Assembly: GCA_040754075.1 (NCBI GenBank)
Contig: JBFMDH010000013.1
Location: forward strand, 135,232-199,231
Length of the DNA: 64,000 nt
Direction: 5' to 3'
Source: Acidobacteriota bacterium
Lineage (GTDB): Bacteria; Acidobacteriota; Blastocatellia; UBA7656
Shown here: positions 53,542 to 63,794 of the stretch, in pieces
Numbering within the stretch: position 1 is the stretch's first letter
Layout of the letters: the number at the start of each line of letters is the position of its first letter
The notes under the pieces: model-generated
Seen by the model: only the letters and a program-made list of their open reading frames with translations
Database searches by the model: none
Told to the model about the DNA's origin: nothing
Position numbers and translations under genes: made by a program

Positions 53542-55017
53542 ATGAAAAATACAAATTCGATTCAGAGGTTAATCGGCCTGTGTCTATGGGTAATGGTCAT
53601 TTCCCCATTGGCGTTTGCTCAACCAACCGACCCACAGGTTGAGGAATTACTGGCAAAGCTGGAAGCCGCAACCAACAGCGCCCAAACTGCCGGAGACAAT
53701 GCCTGGATGCTGGTTTGTTCGGCGCTGGTGTTAATGATGACCGGACCCGGTCTGGCGCTGTTTTATGGCGGATTGGTTAGAAAAAAGAATGTGCTGGCAA
53801 CCATGATGCAAAGTTTCATTATGATGGCAGTCATCACTGTGCTTTGGGCAGTGTACGGTTACAGCATTGCGTTTGCCGAAGGGACGCCATTTTTTGGCGG
53901 ACTCGAATATCTGTTTCTCAAAGGAGTTTCGGGTGATCCCAATTCAACGTATGCGGCAACCATTCCGCACCAAACCTTCATGGTGTTTCAAATGATGTTT
54001 GCAATTATCACCCCGGCGTTAATCACCGGAGCCTTTGCCGAGCGCATGAAATTCAGCGCGATGTTGGCTTATACGATACTCTGGGCAACCCTGGTGTATT
54101 TTCCGCTGGCGCACATGGTTTGGGGATCGAAAGGATTGCTGGCGCTTCCGGCGCTTGGCGGAACGATTCCTTCACTTGATTTTGCAGGTGGAACGGTTGT
54201 CCATATTTCATCGGGATTTTCCGCGTTAGTTTGCGCAATGTTTCTCGGCAAACGCATCGGCTATCCCAAAAATCCGTTTCCGCCGCACAGTCTGGTGCTC
54301 AGTGCGATTGGCGCGTGTTTATTGTGGGTCGGTTGGTTCGGCTTCAATGCCGGGAGCGCGGTTGCGGCAGGCAAACTTGCAACCTCGGCATTTGTCGCAA
54401 CTCATTTTGGCGCGGCGGCAGCAACCCTTGGCTGGTTAATCGTCGAATGGCTGCGGCATGGAAAGCCGACTTTGCTTGGCGGCATATCGGGCGCAGTCGC
54501 AGGGTTGGTGGGGATTACCCCCGCATCGGGATTTGTGACGCCGATGGCGGCGTTGGTTATCGGCTTTGTGGCTGGCATTGTCTGCTTTTTCGCAGTTACC
54601 GAATTGAAAAAACGCTTGGGTTATGACGATTCGCTGGATGCTTTCGGGGTGCATGGCGTTGGCGGGTTTACCGGCGCGATGTTGACGGGGGTGTTTGCCA
54701 CTCAGGCGGTTAATGATGTGTTTAGCGGCAATCCGGTTGGTTTGCTGGATGGCAACGGCAAGCAGTTATTGAATCAGTTGATCGCTTCGTTGATCGCTGT
54801 GGCGATGGGCGCGGTTGGCACCTTGATCATCTTAAAAGTGGTTGACCTGGTGATTGGTTTGCGAGTTTCCGAAGAGGATGAATTACAGGGGCTTGATTTA
54901 ACCCAGCACGGTGAAGAGGGCTATAACTTTGACCTCGATTTAATCACTGCCGAGCGCACCTCTGTGGGGTTAATCAATACGGGTTTAGCCACCGCTTCGC
55001 AGGCTGTAAACGAATGA
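53542..55017 (+). CDS. amt: ammonium transporter (Amt), first copy
   Basis: The protein has 491 residues: a signal peptide (MKNTNSIQRLIGLCLWVMVI..., ending AFAQ), a short periplasmic stretch, then eleven membrane helices. The pore twin-histidine sites are at GGTVVHISSG and GVHGVGGFTGAM, and the Trp-Phe pair is in WVGWFGFNAGSA. The cytoplasmic C-tail (ISEEDELQGLDLTQHGEEGY-like) carries the conserved regulation motif for PII. It conducts ammonium inward. It lies 27 bp after glnD and 88 bp before the PII gene, so PII (GlnK) control of the pore is expected. A second, longer Amt follows. Confidence 0.95.
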   Translation: MKNTNSIQRLIGLCLWVMVISPLAFAQPTDPQVEELLAKLEAATNSAQTAGDNAWMLVCSALVLMMTGPGLALFYGGLVRKKNVLATMMQSFIMMAVITVLWAVYGYSIAFAEGTPFFGGLEYLFLKGVSGDPNSTYAATIPHQTFMVFQMMFAIITPALITGAFAERMKFSAMLAYTILWATLVYFPLAHMVWGSKGLLALPALGGTIPSLDFAGGTVVHISSGFSALVCAMFLGKRIGYPKNPFPPHSLVLSAIGACLLWVGWFGFNAGSAVAAGKLATSAFVATHFGAAAATLGWLIVEWLRHGKPTLLGGISGAVAGLVGITPASGFVTPMAALVIGFVAGIVCFFAVTELKKRLGYDDSLDAFGVHGVGGFTGAMLTGVFATQAVNDVFSGNPVGLLDGNGKQLLNQLIASLIAVAMGAVGTLIILKVVDLVIGLRVSEEDELQGLDLTQHGEEGYNFDLDLITAERTSVGLINTGLATASQAVNE

Positions 55018-55096
55018 AAGTTTGTCCCGGAGTTTATGGTTATTGACTGAATGGCAATAAGCTCATGGTTTGTGCGTGAATCATCAGTTTGGTTAG

Positions 55097-55444
<348 letters not shown>

Positions 55445-55608
55445 AGTCGGGCGTCGTTCGTATCGCCAAGCGTTTCAACGGTTATTACATTTTCCAAATT
55501 CAGTGTCGGCAACCGGGTAAATGCTCAGTTACTTGTCCAACGGTTTCGACAAAGTTTTCATCGTCCGTTTTATTTCCGCATTAAAAAAATCTCGAAGAGG
55601 AGGAATTT

Positions 55609-57258
55609 ATGTCCAAGGGTAAAGTCCTGGTGTTGTTATTTTCATTATTTTTAGGTTGGATGACTTTGCAGGCAACCAGTCCGCTGGTTAAAGCACAGGA
55701 AGCTGACGCGCCGCCTGCCCCGGTTGCCGATGCGTCCGGTGGCAATACCGGTTCGGCAAATGACGTTACCGCAGAAGAAGCCGGTAAACCGACGCTTGAT
55801 GAAGTCGCCGCCACCGTCGGTCACAATAAAATCGCTATCAACTTTATATGGGTTTTAATCGCAGGCTTTCTGGTGATGTTCATGCAAGCCGGGTTCGCGC
55901 TGGCAGAAACCGGCTTCACTCGCGCCAAAAACGCGGCGCACACGATGGCGATGAATATGTTGGTTTACGCGGTCGGGATGCTGGCATTCTGGTTATGCGG
56001 CTTCGGTCTGATGATGGGCGGCATCGGTTCAACCCCGGCTTTAGGCAGCGTCGCTTCGGTCTTGAATCAGGAATTTACCATTGAGATTGGCGGGAAAACT
56101 CTTGGGCTGTTTGGCATGAAAGGGTTTATGTTAGGCGGCGAAGCTTATGATGTCGGGGTGTTCGCGCTCTTTTTATTCATGATGGTATTTATGGACACTG
56201 CCGCCACCATCCCGACTGGCGCGATGGCTGAACGCTGGAAATTTTCTGCTTTCATTCTCTTTTCGTTTTTTATGGGCGCGCTGGTCTACCCGATATTTGG
56301 CAACTGGGTTTGGGGCGGCGGTTGGCTCGCTACGCTTGGCACCAATTTCGGAATGGGTCATGGCTTCGTGGATTTTGCCGGCTCATCCGTCGTGCATATG
56401 ACCGGCGGCGTTACCGCATTCATTGGCGCAAAACTGATTGGTCCGAGGCTTGGCAAATACACCTCAGATGGTAAACCGGTGGCGATTCCCGGTCATGATT
56501 TACCGATGGCGATGCTTGGGGTTTTCATTCTGGCTTTTGGCTGGTTCGGGTTCAACGCCGGAAGCAGCCTCGCGGGTGGCGATTTGCGCGTCAGTGTGAT
56601 TGCGGTCAATACCATGCTGGCGTCGGCGTCGGGCGCATTAGTCAGTGGCATGTATGTCTGGAAACGTTTAGGCAAACCTGACCCCAGCATGATGTCAAAC
56701 GGCATGCTTGCAGGATTGGTTGCCATCACCGCGCCGTGCGCTTTTGTAACCAGTTGGGCATCCGTAATCATCGGCGCAATCGCCGGAATTCTTGTGGTGG
56801 AAAGCATCCTCTTCATCGAACGAACTTTGAAAGTGGACGATCCGGTGGGCGCAATTTCTGTACACGGGGTTTGCGGTTTCTTCGGGGTTGTGGCTTTGGG
56901 GTTGTTCGCCGACGGCACTTATGGCGATGGCTACAATGGCGTCACCGGCGGCATTCGCGGCTTGTTTTACGGCGATGCCAAACAATTTCTTGCACAGGTC
57001 ATCGGGCCGCTCACCAACATCATTTTTGTCGGCATCAGTTTTTATTTGATTTACAAACTGGTGGACAAACTGGTGGGTCATCGTGTGGATGCCGAAGCCG
57101 AAATCGGTGGCTTGGATTTGCCGGAAATGGGCGCATTGGCTTATCCCGATTTCCAACTGTCGTCAGGCAGTCAACTGGGCAGTTATTTAATTCCTGTACC
57201 GGCGACTGCGGCAGCCGAAAAGGAACTCTCAGGCGCTTTAATCGAAGAAACCCGGTAA
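55609..57258 (+). CDS. amt: ammonium transporter (Amt), second copy with long N-terminus
   Basis: The protein has 549 residues: a signal peptide, an Ala/Pro/Gly-rich periplasmic linker (about 27-75), then Amt helices from IAINFIWVLIAGFLVMFMQAG. The pore histidines are in SSVVHMTGG and SVHGVCGFFG; AETGFTRAKNA and the WFGFNAGSSL region are conserved. The C-tail has HRVDAEAEIGGLDLPEMG. It differs enough from the first copy to be an old paralogue (Cys in VHGVCG, longer loops). GAGGAGG precedes the ATG. Same operon as PII, so likely a second PII-gated ammonium channel or sensor. Confidence 0.95.
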   Translation: MSKGKVLVLLFSLFLGWMTLQATSPLVKAQEADAPPAPVADASGGNTGSANDVTAEEAGKPTLDEVAATVGHNKIAINFIWVLIAGFLVMFMQAGFALAETGFTRAKNAAHTMAMNMLVYAVGMLAFWLCGFGLMMGGIGSTPALGSVASVLNQEFTIEIGGKTLGLFGMKGFMLGGEAYDVGVFALFLFMMVFMDTAATIPTGAMAERWKFSAFILFSFFMGALVYPIFGNWVWGGGWLATLGTNFGMGHGFVDFAGSSVVHMTGGVTAFIGAKLIGPRLGKYTSDGKPVAIPGHDLPMAMLGVFILAFGWFGFNAGSSLAGGDLRVSVIAVNTMLASASGALVSGMYVWKRLGKPDPSMMSNGMLAGLVAITAPCAFVTSWASVIIGAIAGILVVESILFIERTLKVDDPVGAISVHGVCGFFGVVALGLFADGTYGDGYNGVTGGIRGLFYGDAKQFLAQVIGPLTNIIFVGISFYLIYKLVDKLVGHRVDAEAEIGGLDLPEMGALAYPDFQLSSGSQLGSYLIPVPATAAAEKELSGALIEETR

Positions 57259-57292
57259 ATTTTAAGGAGGATTTTTTATCCGAAATCAGTAA

Positions 57293-57343
57293 GGGACGCT
57301 TCTTTTTTAAGGGTGATGCGGCAACATCGTCCCGAAGCGTCCC
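57293..57343 (+). other. nested hairpin between amt and the outer-membrane protein gene
   Basis: GGGACGCTTC (57293-57302) pairs perfectly with GAAGCGTCCC (57334-57343). Inside, GGGTGATG pairs with CATCGTCCC around a CGGCAA loop. No T-run follows, so it is not an ordinary terminator; it may shield the mRNA 3' end of amt or regulate the next gene. An AAGGAGG (57264-57270) sits between the amt stop and the stem without a start codon at the right distance. Confidence 0.5.
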
Positions 57344-57506
57344 AATCACAAAACGCGCTAACACCTGTTGGGTAGTCAGCACAATTGCTTTCCGAGTGTA
57401 AATCTACAAAGAAGATTTTTGCAAGCATTCGTTTGGCAGATTGTCCTTCGCTGGTCGTCACTTCGCAGGTGCAACGCAAATCTAACGCATAGGAGGCAAT
57501 CACCAA

Positions 57507-58247
57507 ATGTTTAAACGTACTCTCATTTCGATTTTTTTCCTGATTATTTTAACCGTCATCACCAACCAAACGACTCGCGCTCAATCGACGCTGTTTAATA
57601 TTCCCTCAACTGATGTGGTGTCCAAAGGAAAGACCTATCTGGAGTTTGATTTTTTCAGCCATTTTGAAAGCCATAAAAACGGCGGATTTCAAGCTTATGT
57701 GCCGCGCGCGGTTTTCGGACTTGGCAAAGGCATTGAAGTCGGCGCGAATGTCGCGTTTACAGATACGCTTGCGCCCGATCAACCCGTCGAATTTCAGCCC
57801 AACATCAAATGGCAAGCTTATGCCAATGAAAAATCAGCGGTGACGGTTTCGGTTGGCGCTATCGGTTATCTGCCGATAGCCAATACCACCGGCACAGACA
57901 GTTTTGCGATGATTTACAGCAACGTGAGCAAGAAAGTCTCAGGTAAATTTGGACCTAGGCTCACTGGCGGCGCTTATGGATTGTTGGGGCGCGATAAAGG
58001 ATCAATCCGCGAGGATGGCACGATTATCGGCGTTAAAGCCGGGGCGATTGTCGGTTATGAACAACCGATTCATCCGAAAGTCAGTTTCGTTGCCGATTGG
58101 TTCAGCGGCGCGAATCGTTTCGGATACGCGACACCGGGACTGGCTTTTTCGCTCCCGAAAAACAGCCTGTTTTATGCCGGATACAGCATCGGCAATGAAG
58201 GGCGCAAAAACAACGCTTTGTTTCTCTATTACGGCATCACTTTTTAA
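57507..58247 (+). CDS. outer-membrane beta-barrel-like protein, 246 aa
   Basis: A signal peptide (1-26, ending TTRAQS) is followed by alternating hydrophobic/polar strands and a terminal aromatic residue (YYGITF), as in outer-membrane barrels. Strand-turn-strand patterns (VSVGAIGYLPI, GKFGPRLTGGAYGLLG) support 8-10 strands. GGAGG precedes the ATG by 9 bp. It lies 248 bp after the second amt gene on the same strand and is ended by a strong terminator, so it may be co-transcribed and act as a nutrient porin for nitrogen compounds. No family recognised. Confidence 0.7.
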   Translation: MFKRTLISIFFLIILTVITNQTTRAQSTLFNIPSTDVVSKGKTYLEFDFFSHFESHKNGGFQAYVPRAVFGLGKGIEVGANVAFTDTLAPDQPVEFQPNIKWQAYANEKSAVTVSVGAIGYLPIANTTGTDSFAMIYSNVSKKVSGKFGPRLTGGAYGLLGRDKGSIREDGTIIGVKAGAIVGYEQPIHPKVSFVADWFSGANRFGYATPGLAFSLPKNSLFYAGYSIGNEGRKNNALFLYYGITF

Positions 58248-58270
58248 CCCATTCAAATACTACTCTCTCA

Positions 58271-58310
58271 GGCAACCGCTTCATTCAACTGGAAGTGGTT
58301 GCCTTTTTTT
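58271..58310 (+). terminator. rho-independent terminator of the nitrogen operon
   Basis: GGCAACC (58271-58277) pairs with GGTTGCC (58297-58303), with an inner CTTC/GAAG, followed by seven T (58304-58310). It ends the run that starts at the glnD sigma-54 promoter. Confidence 0.92.
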
Positions 58311-58607
58311 ATTGCCGAAATTTGGAAGCAATTCTTCACAGGCAATTCCCGGCAAGCGACTCATTGGAAACAATCATTTGAAGCATTTCAAATTCGTATT
58401 AGCCATTTGATGAATTGCCACTTGCTTGAACCAGGGCGGTTTGCGATTGAGTTTACTCAGCCGCTGTTGAGGAAATAGTTTTGCAAACTGCTATAGTGGA
58501 TAATAGACAGGCTGGAAAGCGGCTTTAGCCAAAATCAGTTATGCGTGAAAATCCAGTTAAGATGTTCTAATCTTTCTTCGCATAAAATTTATTGCTAAAA
58601 AAAAATA
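58311..58607. other. gap before glnA terminator, nothing recognised
   Basis: About 297 bp between convergent terminators. No supported open frame, repeat or RNA; an A-run at 58597-58605 belongs to the glnA terminator as its T-tract on the minus strand. Confidence 0.5.
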
Positions 58608-58642
58608 ACCACGAAGTCTACCTGCTTAGTAAACTTCGTGGT
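58608..58642 (-). terminator. rho-independent terminator of glnA
   Basis: ACCACGAAGT (58608-58617) pairs over 10 bp with ACTTCGTGGT (58633-58642); loop 15 nt. On the minus strand the stem is followed by TA and nine T. It lies 25 bp after the glnA stop. The arms are CACGAAG words, as in the repeat at 39927-39985. Confidence 0.9.
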
Positions 58643-58666
58643 CGAGTTGGTTGGGACAAACAAAGC

Positions 58667-60070
58667 TTAAATATCGTAATAGAGTTGGAATTCCAGCGGA
58701 TGTGGACGCATGCGAACGGCGTTGATTTCACGGTCGGTTTTGTATTCAATCCAGCGTTTGAGCAAGGTTTCATTGAACACCCCGCCTTTGAGCAAGAATT
58801 CATGGTCGGCTTCCAGCGCCGCCAGCGCCGCATCCAACGATCCCGGCACGCTCGGCACTTTCGCGAGTTCTTCGGCTGGCAAATCGTAAATATCCTTATC
58901 GAGCGGTTCACCCGGATCAATGCGGTTTTGCACGCCATCAAGTCCCGCCATCAACAATGCTGAAAATGCCAGATACGGATTGCACGAGGCATCCGGGAAC
59001 CGCACTTCCAGACGTTTGGCTTTCGGGCTAGGTGAAAACATCGGGATGCGCACGGCAGCCGAACGATTGCGCGCCGAATAGGCGAGATTCACAGGCGCTT
59101 CAAAACCCGGAACCAGCCGCTTGTAACTGTTGGTGGTCGGCGAAGTCAGCGCCGCGAGCGCCGGCGCGTGTTTTAAAATCCCGCCGATATAAAATTTCGC
59201 CATCTCGGATATTCCTGCATAACCGTCACCGGCAAACAATGGCTTCCCTTCTTTCCACAAAGACTGGTGGCAGTGCATACCGTTGCCGTTATCGCCATAC
59301 AGCGGTTTGGGCATAAAGGTCACGGTTTTGCCATATCGTCTGGCGACATTTTTCACCGTGTATTTAAAAAGCATCAGGTTATCGGCGGTTTGCAAAAGCG
59401 TGTCGTAACGAAAATCGATTTCGCACTGTCCGCCGGTCGCCACTTCGTGATGGTGACATTCGACGTTGATGCCAAGGGTTTTCAGTTCGGCGGAAATATC
59501 GGCGCGCAAATCAATCAAGGTGTCGAGCGGCGCAACCGGCACATAACCTTCTTTGGCGCGAATGGTGTACCCTGAACCTTCCGAGCCAGAATTCCAATGC
59601 CCTTCGGCGCTATCGACGGTCGCGCCGCAGGAGTTGTTGTTGTTATGAAAAACCACTTTATCGAAAACAAAGAATTCGGCTTCGGGTCCGAAATAGCAGG
59701 TATCGGCAACGCCCGTCGATTGCAGGTAGCTTTGCGCTCTTTTGGCAACCGCGCGCGGGTCGAAGGTGTAGCCTTCGCGGGAAATCGGGTCTACCACATC
59801 GGCAATTAAAACCAGAGTTTTTCGTTGTAAAAACGGGTCGATATAAAATTTTGACGGATCGGGAATCAGCAACATATCGCTTTCGTTAATCGCAGCCCAA
59901 CCGCGTATGCTGCTGGCATCGAAACCGAACCCGCCTTCAAACGAGCCTTCATCCAATTCGCTGATTGGAAACGACAGGTGTTGCCAGGAACCGACCATAT
60001 CCGTAAAACGCACGCTGACAAATTCCGCTTTCTCATCGGCGGCAAATTTCAAAACAGTTTTTGGATTCAT
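58667..60070 (-). CDS. glnA: glutamine synthetase type I
   Basis: The 467-residue protein is a typical GS-I-beta. It has the latch DASSIRGW and the metal/glutamate sites [11 protein letters not shown] and [11 protein letters not shown]. It also has the ATP site region ([14 protein letters not shown]), RxPxxR-like segments and the adenylylation-site Tyr in [10 protein letters not shown] (E. coli Tyr397 equivalent). It makes glutamine from glutamate, ammonia and ATP. AGGAGA precedes ATG 60070. A near-perfect sigma-54 promoter lies 79-93 bp upstream, and the sigma-54 activator gene diverges from it. Modification by an adenylyltransferase is expected, but glnE is not in the window. Confidence 0.97.
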   Translation of the reverse strand: MNPKTVLKFAADEKAEFVSVRFTDMVGSWQHLSFPISELDEGSFEGGFGFDASSIRGWAAINESDMLLIPDPSKFYIDPFLQRKTLVLIADVVDPISREGYTFDPRAVAKRAQSYLQSTGVADTCYFGPEAEFFVFDKVVFHNNNNSCGATVDSAEGHWNSGSEGSGYTIRAKEGYVPVAPLDTLIDLRADISAELKTLGINVECHHHEVATGGQCEIDFRYDTLLQTADNLMLFKYTVKNVARRYGKTVTFMPKPLYGDNGNGMHCHQSLWKEGKPLFAGDGYAGISEMAKFYIGGILKHAPALAALTSPTTNSYKRLVPGFEAPVNLAYSARNRSAAVRIPMFSPSPKAKRLEVRFPDASCNPYLAFSALLMAGLDGVQNRIDPGEPLDKDIYDLPAEELAKVPSVPGSLDAALAALEADHEFLLKGGVFNETLLKRWIEYKTDREINAVRMRPHPLEFQLYYDI

Positions 60071-60148
60071 TCTTTCTCCTATTTAGATTCAATATTAAAT
60101 TTCAAAGGATTGCTCTCAGGTGATGCTTCATTAAGTACACCTGAAAAA

Positions 60149-60163
60149 GCAATGCCTGTGCCA
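60149..60163 (-). promoter_or_regulatory. sigma-54 promoter of glnA
   Basis: On the minus strand TTGGCAC-AGGCA-TTGCT matches the -24/-12 consensus (YTGGCAC-N5-TTGCW) without mismatch in the key GG and GC. Transcription would start near 60138, giving a leader of about 68 nt to the glnA ATG. Confidence 0.88.
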
Positions 60164-60263
60164 ACCTGAGAAAATTGCTTAAATTTTTTTTAACAAATGT
60201 GATTTCAACAATTGCCTTGTCAATGCGGGTGATTCAATGGCTGGATGGCTGCAAATCCGACAA

Positions 60264-60275
60264 ACATTTTTGTAC
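60264..60275. promoter_or_regulatory. candidate enhancer site upstream of glnA
   Basis: On the minus strand this reads GTACAAAAATGT, 101-112 bp upstream of the glnA -24 element. It shares TACAAAAATGT with the glnD-upstream sites; a weaker relative (CTACAATTTTGTC) lies at about 60293. Confidence 0.5.
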
Positions 60276-60469
60276 GATGAGATTTTGATAATCTACAATT
60301 TTGTCTTTTTTCCAGGCATCGTCATGAGCCATAATTCCCGGCTACACCGGTTTGAAATAGTTGAAGGTTTAAAAATCTTCGCTTTTCCTGACACCGGGTT
60401 ATCCGGGGTTCGCTGCTTGACGAACCTGTAGGGCTTAATCATACAATGCTGTCGATTAAAGAAGACAAA

Positions 60470-60485
60470 CTTACAAAATTGTAAG
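60470..60485. promoter_or_regulatory. perfect 16-bp palindrome before the sigma-54 activator gene
   Basis: CTTACAAAATTGTAAG ends 20 bp before ATG 60506. It is the symmetrical form of the TACAAAAATGT sites near glnA and glnD, so it may be the best binding site of the activator itself and mediate autoregulation. Confidence 0.6.
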
Positions 60486-60505
60486 CCGATAATGAGAAAA
60501 TCCGA

Positions 60506-62038
60506 ATGACCGATAAAACCGACGAAATCAAAAAGCTCTCCACCCTCTTAGAAATCTCCCAAGCCCTCTCAGGCGTGAGCAATCTTAAAGCCTCATTTCA
60601 TCGCGCCCTCGAAGTTCTCGAACGCCAGCACGGCTTTATTCATAGCGCCGTCACCTTGATTAATGAAAAAACCGGCGAGCGCGAAATCGAAGCCACCAAC
60701 GGCATCAGCCTGACCAGCCAAGCCAATCGCTTTCTGCTCGGTGAAGCGATAACCACGCGGGTGCTTGAAAGCGGCAAACATGTCGTGGTGCCGCAAATCA
60801 GCCGCGAACCGTTAATTTCACAACGCGCCTCGCATCGCAAAGATTTAGCCAAACACGAACTGACCTTCATCTGTGTGCCGGTCTTGTTGAATCGCAAACC
60901 GGTCGGCGCGGTCAGCGTCAATCTGGTTTATAAAAGCAATCGCGATTATGACCGCTCGGTAAAATTTTTGCGCGTCGCCGCTTCGATGATCGCCCAATCC
61001 ATCAAAGCCCAACATGCCATCGAAGCCGAACGCCAGCGGCTGGTCGATGAAAATATTCATTTACGGCAGGAACTCAAAGAGCGCTACGATTTTTCGCATA
61101 TCATCGGCAACAGTGGACCCATGCGACAGGTTTATGAATCGGTCGCCCAGGTCGCCCACACCAACACCACCGTGTTGATTCGCGGCGAATCGGGAACCGG
61201 TAAAGAGTTAATCGCTCATGCGATTCATTACAATTCGCTGCGCGCCAAAAAACCGTTTATCAAAGTAAGCTGTGCGGCTTTGCCTGAGACCTTGATTGAG
61301 GCGGAACTGTTCGGTTACGAAAAAGGCGCCTTTACGGGCGCGCACACCCGCAAGAAAGGACGGTTTGAGTTAGCCGAAGGCGGCACCTTATTTTTGGATG
61401 AAATCGGCGATATAAATTTATCGACTCAGGTGAAATTGCTGAGAGTTTTGCAGGAACGAGAATTCGAGAGGCTGGGCGGAACCGAGACGATTCGCGTGAA
61501 TGTGCGGTTGATTGCCGCTACCAATAAAGATTTGGAAAAAGCGATTGCCGAAGGCACCTTCCGCGAAGACCTCTATTATCGTTTGAATGTGTTCACGATT
61601 TTTATGCCGCCGCTAAGGGAGCGCAAGCCTGATGTGTTATTGCTGGCGGATTATTTTTTGCAGAAGTATGCCCGCGAACACAACAAAAACATCAAACGCA
61701 TTTCGACACCGGCGATAGATATGTTGACGTCGTATCATTGGCCCGGCAATGTTCGCGAATTGGAAAACTGTATCGAACGGTCAATATTAGTTTGCGATGA
61801 ACAGGTATTGCACGGTCATCACCTGCCGCCGACTTTGCAGACGGCGTCGGAGAGCGGCACGGTTTCGCGGTTGTCTTTGGCAGCGGCGATTGAAGCCTTT
61901 GAAAAGGACATCATTCAGGATGCCTTAAAAACCGTGCGTGGCAATCGTTCACGCGCCGCGAAATTGCTGGACACCACCGAACGCATTCTCGGTTACAAAG
62001 TCCTGAAATACGGCATTGATTGCCGCCGCTTCCGTTGA
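60506..62038 (+). CDS. sigma-54-dependent activator (GAF-AAA+-Fis), NifA/NtrC-type
   Basis: The protein has 510 residues. An N-terminal GAF domain (about 15-170) resembles that of NifA. The AAA+ domain has Walker A GESGTGKE, the sigma-54-contact loop GAFTGA, Walker [12 protein letters not shown] and the R-finger region. The C-terminal Fis helix-turn-helix ([19 protein letters not shown]) is present. No receiver domain exists, so control is through the GAF domain (2-oxoglutarate, PII contact or a small ligand) rather than phosphorylation. Two sigma-54 promoters (glnA, glnD) and shared palindromic sites nearby make those genes its likely targets. No nif genes are seen, so the nifA label would be premature. 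Confidence 0.92.
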   Translation: MTDKTDEIKKLSTLLEISQALSGVSNLKASFHRALEVLERQHGFIHSAVTLINEKTGEREIEATNGISLTSQANRFLLGEAITTRVLESGKHVVVPQISREPLISQRASHRKDLAKHELTFICVPVLLNRKPVGAVSVNLVYKSNRDYDRSVKFLRVAASMIAQSIKAQHAIEAERQRLVDENIHLRQELKERYDFSHIIGNSGPMRQVYESVAQVAHTNTTVLIRGESGTGKELIAHAIHYNSLRAKKPFIKVSCAALPETLIEAELFGYEKGAFTGAHTRKKGRFELAEGGTLFLDEIGDINLSTQVKLLRVLQEREFERLGGTETIRVNVRLIAATNKDLEKAIAEGTFREDLYYRLNVFTIFMPPLRERKPDVLLLADYFLQKYAREHNKNIKRISTPAIDMLTSYHWPGNVRELENCIERSILVCDEQVLHGHHLPPTLQTASESGTVSRLSLAAAIEAFEKDIIQDALKTVRGNRSRAAKLLDTTERILGYKVLKYGIDCRRFR

Positions 62039-62291
62039 GGATGAATCCAACGCCTATGGTTCAGATAGATTTTCGATTGACAGGTTTGCTATTCAGAAAT
62101 AAACTCTGCGCCGTAAATCAATCAGGATAAGAACCATACTTCGGTTAATACGATATAGATAGCTAAAACCATCAATTGGCAGATGGAATTTTATAGATAT
62201 AGATAAAACTTTCCATATTTATATCAAAAGAAGCCAACGCCTAATTCATTTAGGCAGCTAAAATCGTGAGCGGTAAATAAGAGATACTCCA
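62039..62291. other. AT-rich gap left of the cassette-like genes
   Basis: GCCTAA (62239-62244) and TTAGGC (62250-62255) form a small palindrome; TTTAGGC differs by one base from an attC core (GTTRRRY) and could mark the left border of the first cassette. Otherwise nothing is recognised. Confidence 0.35.
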
Positions 62292-62918
62292 ATGGGAATA
62301 CGTGTTCAGTTTTGGCTGGGAGCTGCGGATGGTATCACAACACATTTTCTAAACGCTCCGTTAAGTGAGTTCATAGCGTGGTATCACACTCTCATAGAAG
62401 ATTACCCTGAAGAATTAGTGCCAGGAGTCTCCGAACTCATCCTGGAAGTTATTCAAACCGGAGAATCGGCTCTGCTTGCTGAAACCCAACGAAAGGCTGA
62501 CACCATTGACCGAATGATCGACTTATTCTATGGGTCTTATTGCGATGGTATCCGGCCTGATCTGCTACAAGAAGCCGAAGGGTCTATGTTATATGTGCAA
62601 AGGTATGAAAAGCACAAGGAGCTGATTGGGGCACAGTGTGGGGCGATGGCTCTTGAGTATTGGGAACATCTGCTGGCAGGTAGAGGGATTGGGAGGCAGG
62701 GGATGCACTATCCTTACCGATCACTAGATGGCGTTTTCAGAATCGGATACTGGACTTTTGATGAATGTGAAAGCTTACAAAGGCTAATGACGAAGAATTT
62801 GAAGGGTCAATTGGAATCAAAGTTTCAGGGAGACCGGTATATCGACATCCAAGCAAGCTACAGAGCATTGAAATGTGCAACGGAAAACGAAGTTGGATTA
62901 ATCTTGACCGTGGCATAG
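62292..62918 (+). CDS. unknown protein of a cassette-like unit, 208 aa
   Basis: I do not recognise the family. The protein is soluble, acidic and mixed alpha/beta: MGIRVQFWLGAADGITTHF at the N-terminus, a YGSYCDGIRPDLL segment in the middle and a helix before GLILTVA at the end. No catalytic motif or signal is visible. It stands alone, with an attC-like site 19 bp after the stop, the arrangement of integron gene cassettes. Proteins of this sort are often immunity or stress proteins. There is no clear ribosome site (ATAAGAGATACTCCA before the ATG). Confidence 0.65.
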   Translation: MGIRVQFWLGAADGITTHFLNAPLSEFIAWYHTLIEDYPEELVPGVSELILEVIQTGESALLAETQRKADTIDRMIDLFYGSYCDGIRPDLLQEAEGSMLYVQRYEKHKELIGAQCGAMALEYWEHLLAGRGIGRQGMHYPYRSLDGVFRIGYWTFDECESLQRLMTKNLKGQLESKFQGDRYIDIQASYRALKCATENEVGLILTVA

Positions 62919-62937
62919 CTGAAACCGCGGCACCGCT

Positions 62938-63030
62938 GCCTAACAAGGTGTTCGACCGGAGCCGCCGAAGCGGATTTCTAATGGTTTCTTCCAGTACCGT
63001 TCGGCATCCCGGTTATGCCGGGCGTTAGAC
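62938..63030 (+). repeat. attC-like recombination site
   Basis: GCCTAAC (62938-62944) and GTTAGAC (63024-63030) match the R'' (RYYYAAC) and R' (GTTRRRY) core sites of integron attC elements and are inverted with one mismatch. The 93-bp span is GC-rich with CGACCGGAGCCGCC after the R'' side and a CCCGG/CCGGG hairpin before R'. It lies 19 bp after one stop and 38 bp before the next start. The inner L sites are imperfect. Confidence 0.6.
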
Positions 63031-63068
63031 CTACGTAAGCACTGCGGACTTTGATCGGAAGAGAAGCA

Positions 63069-63740
63069 ATGAAACTATCCGAAGATGAATATCAGCTTTC
63101 TCTCAGAATTGGCTTTGATCCAGAAGTATCCCGTTTGATCAAAGTTGTAACTGGCTGCCCTCTGATGCGATTGTTGGGATACACTGAGGATTTCCAAACT
63201 CAAGAAGTAGATGGCCTCTCTGTATTTGTTAAAGATGGGGATCAGGCAGAGATGGTGATAATCAAGCTACTGCCTAAATTGATACCACTGGGATATAGAG
63301 CCTTCTGGAGTGAACGCGAAAGTAATCGGCTGGCTAAGCAGTACGAAGTCGCTTTTCTAAAGACAACTAGTCAATATGAAATCCTGCACATCAAGAAGAC
63401 GGATGGTGCTAATTATGATATCTCTACAGAAGATATTATTGCTAAGCTCAAAGACTGGGAAAGGTTCTGCCAGTTTACTGTCGTTGGAGCTGCGGGCGAT
63501 TGGGTCGCCTTGCAATTCCAGCAATTGCCTGAAAACTTATGTCAATTTGCAGAAGCCATCTATGATCTATGTCCTGATAGCGTAGAGCAAGGAGTAGGGT
63601 TAAGGCGAGAAGCAAGATACCCCGAATTGTATAAGGCGGCGAGGGAATTATGCCCAGACCTACCTGAAGCAAAGATGGGCATCAATCTGCTCGCCAATGA
63701 GTTATACACATCAAAATATGTATTCTTGTGGTGGGACTGA
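63069..63740 (+). CDS. DUF4253-like protein of a second cassette-like unit
   Basis: From ATG 63069 (GGAAGAG 6 bp upstream; a TTG six codons earlier is less likely) the protein has 223 residues. The C-terminal half follows the DUF4253 pattern: a KLKDWERFCQFTVVGAAGDW segment, FAEAIYDLCPDSVEQG and the terminal YTSKYVFLWWD. The domain is of unknown function and is seen in immunity-type and cassette-borne proteins. It lies between an attC-like site and a second, truncated one. No partner gene is coupled to it. Confidence 0.7.
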   Translation: MKLSEDEYQLSLRIGFDPEVSRLIKVVTGCPLMRLLGYTEDFQTQEVDGLSVFVKDGDQAEMVIIKLLPKLIPLGYRAFWSERESNRLAKQYEVAFLKTTSQYEILHIKKTDGANYDISTEDIIAKLKDWERFCQFTVVGAAGDWVALQFQQLPENLCQFAEAIYDLCPDSVEQGVGLRREARYPELYKAARELCPDLPEAKMGINLLANELYTSKYVFLWWD

Positions 63741-63794
63741 AATCAATAAAGTAGAGGTAGTTCTACAGAAAGGAACTGCTGGCTAATAAGGCTA

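Noticed and set aside
56736..57401. 221-codon plus-strand ORF
   Set aside because: Out-of-frame shadow of the second amt gene with Arg/Cys/His-rich nonsense composition.
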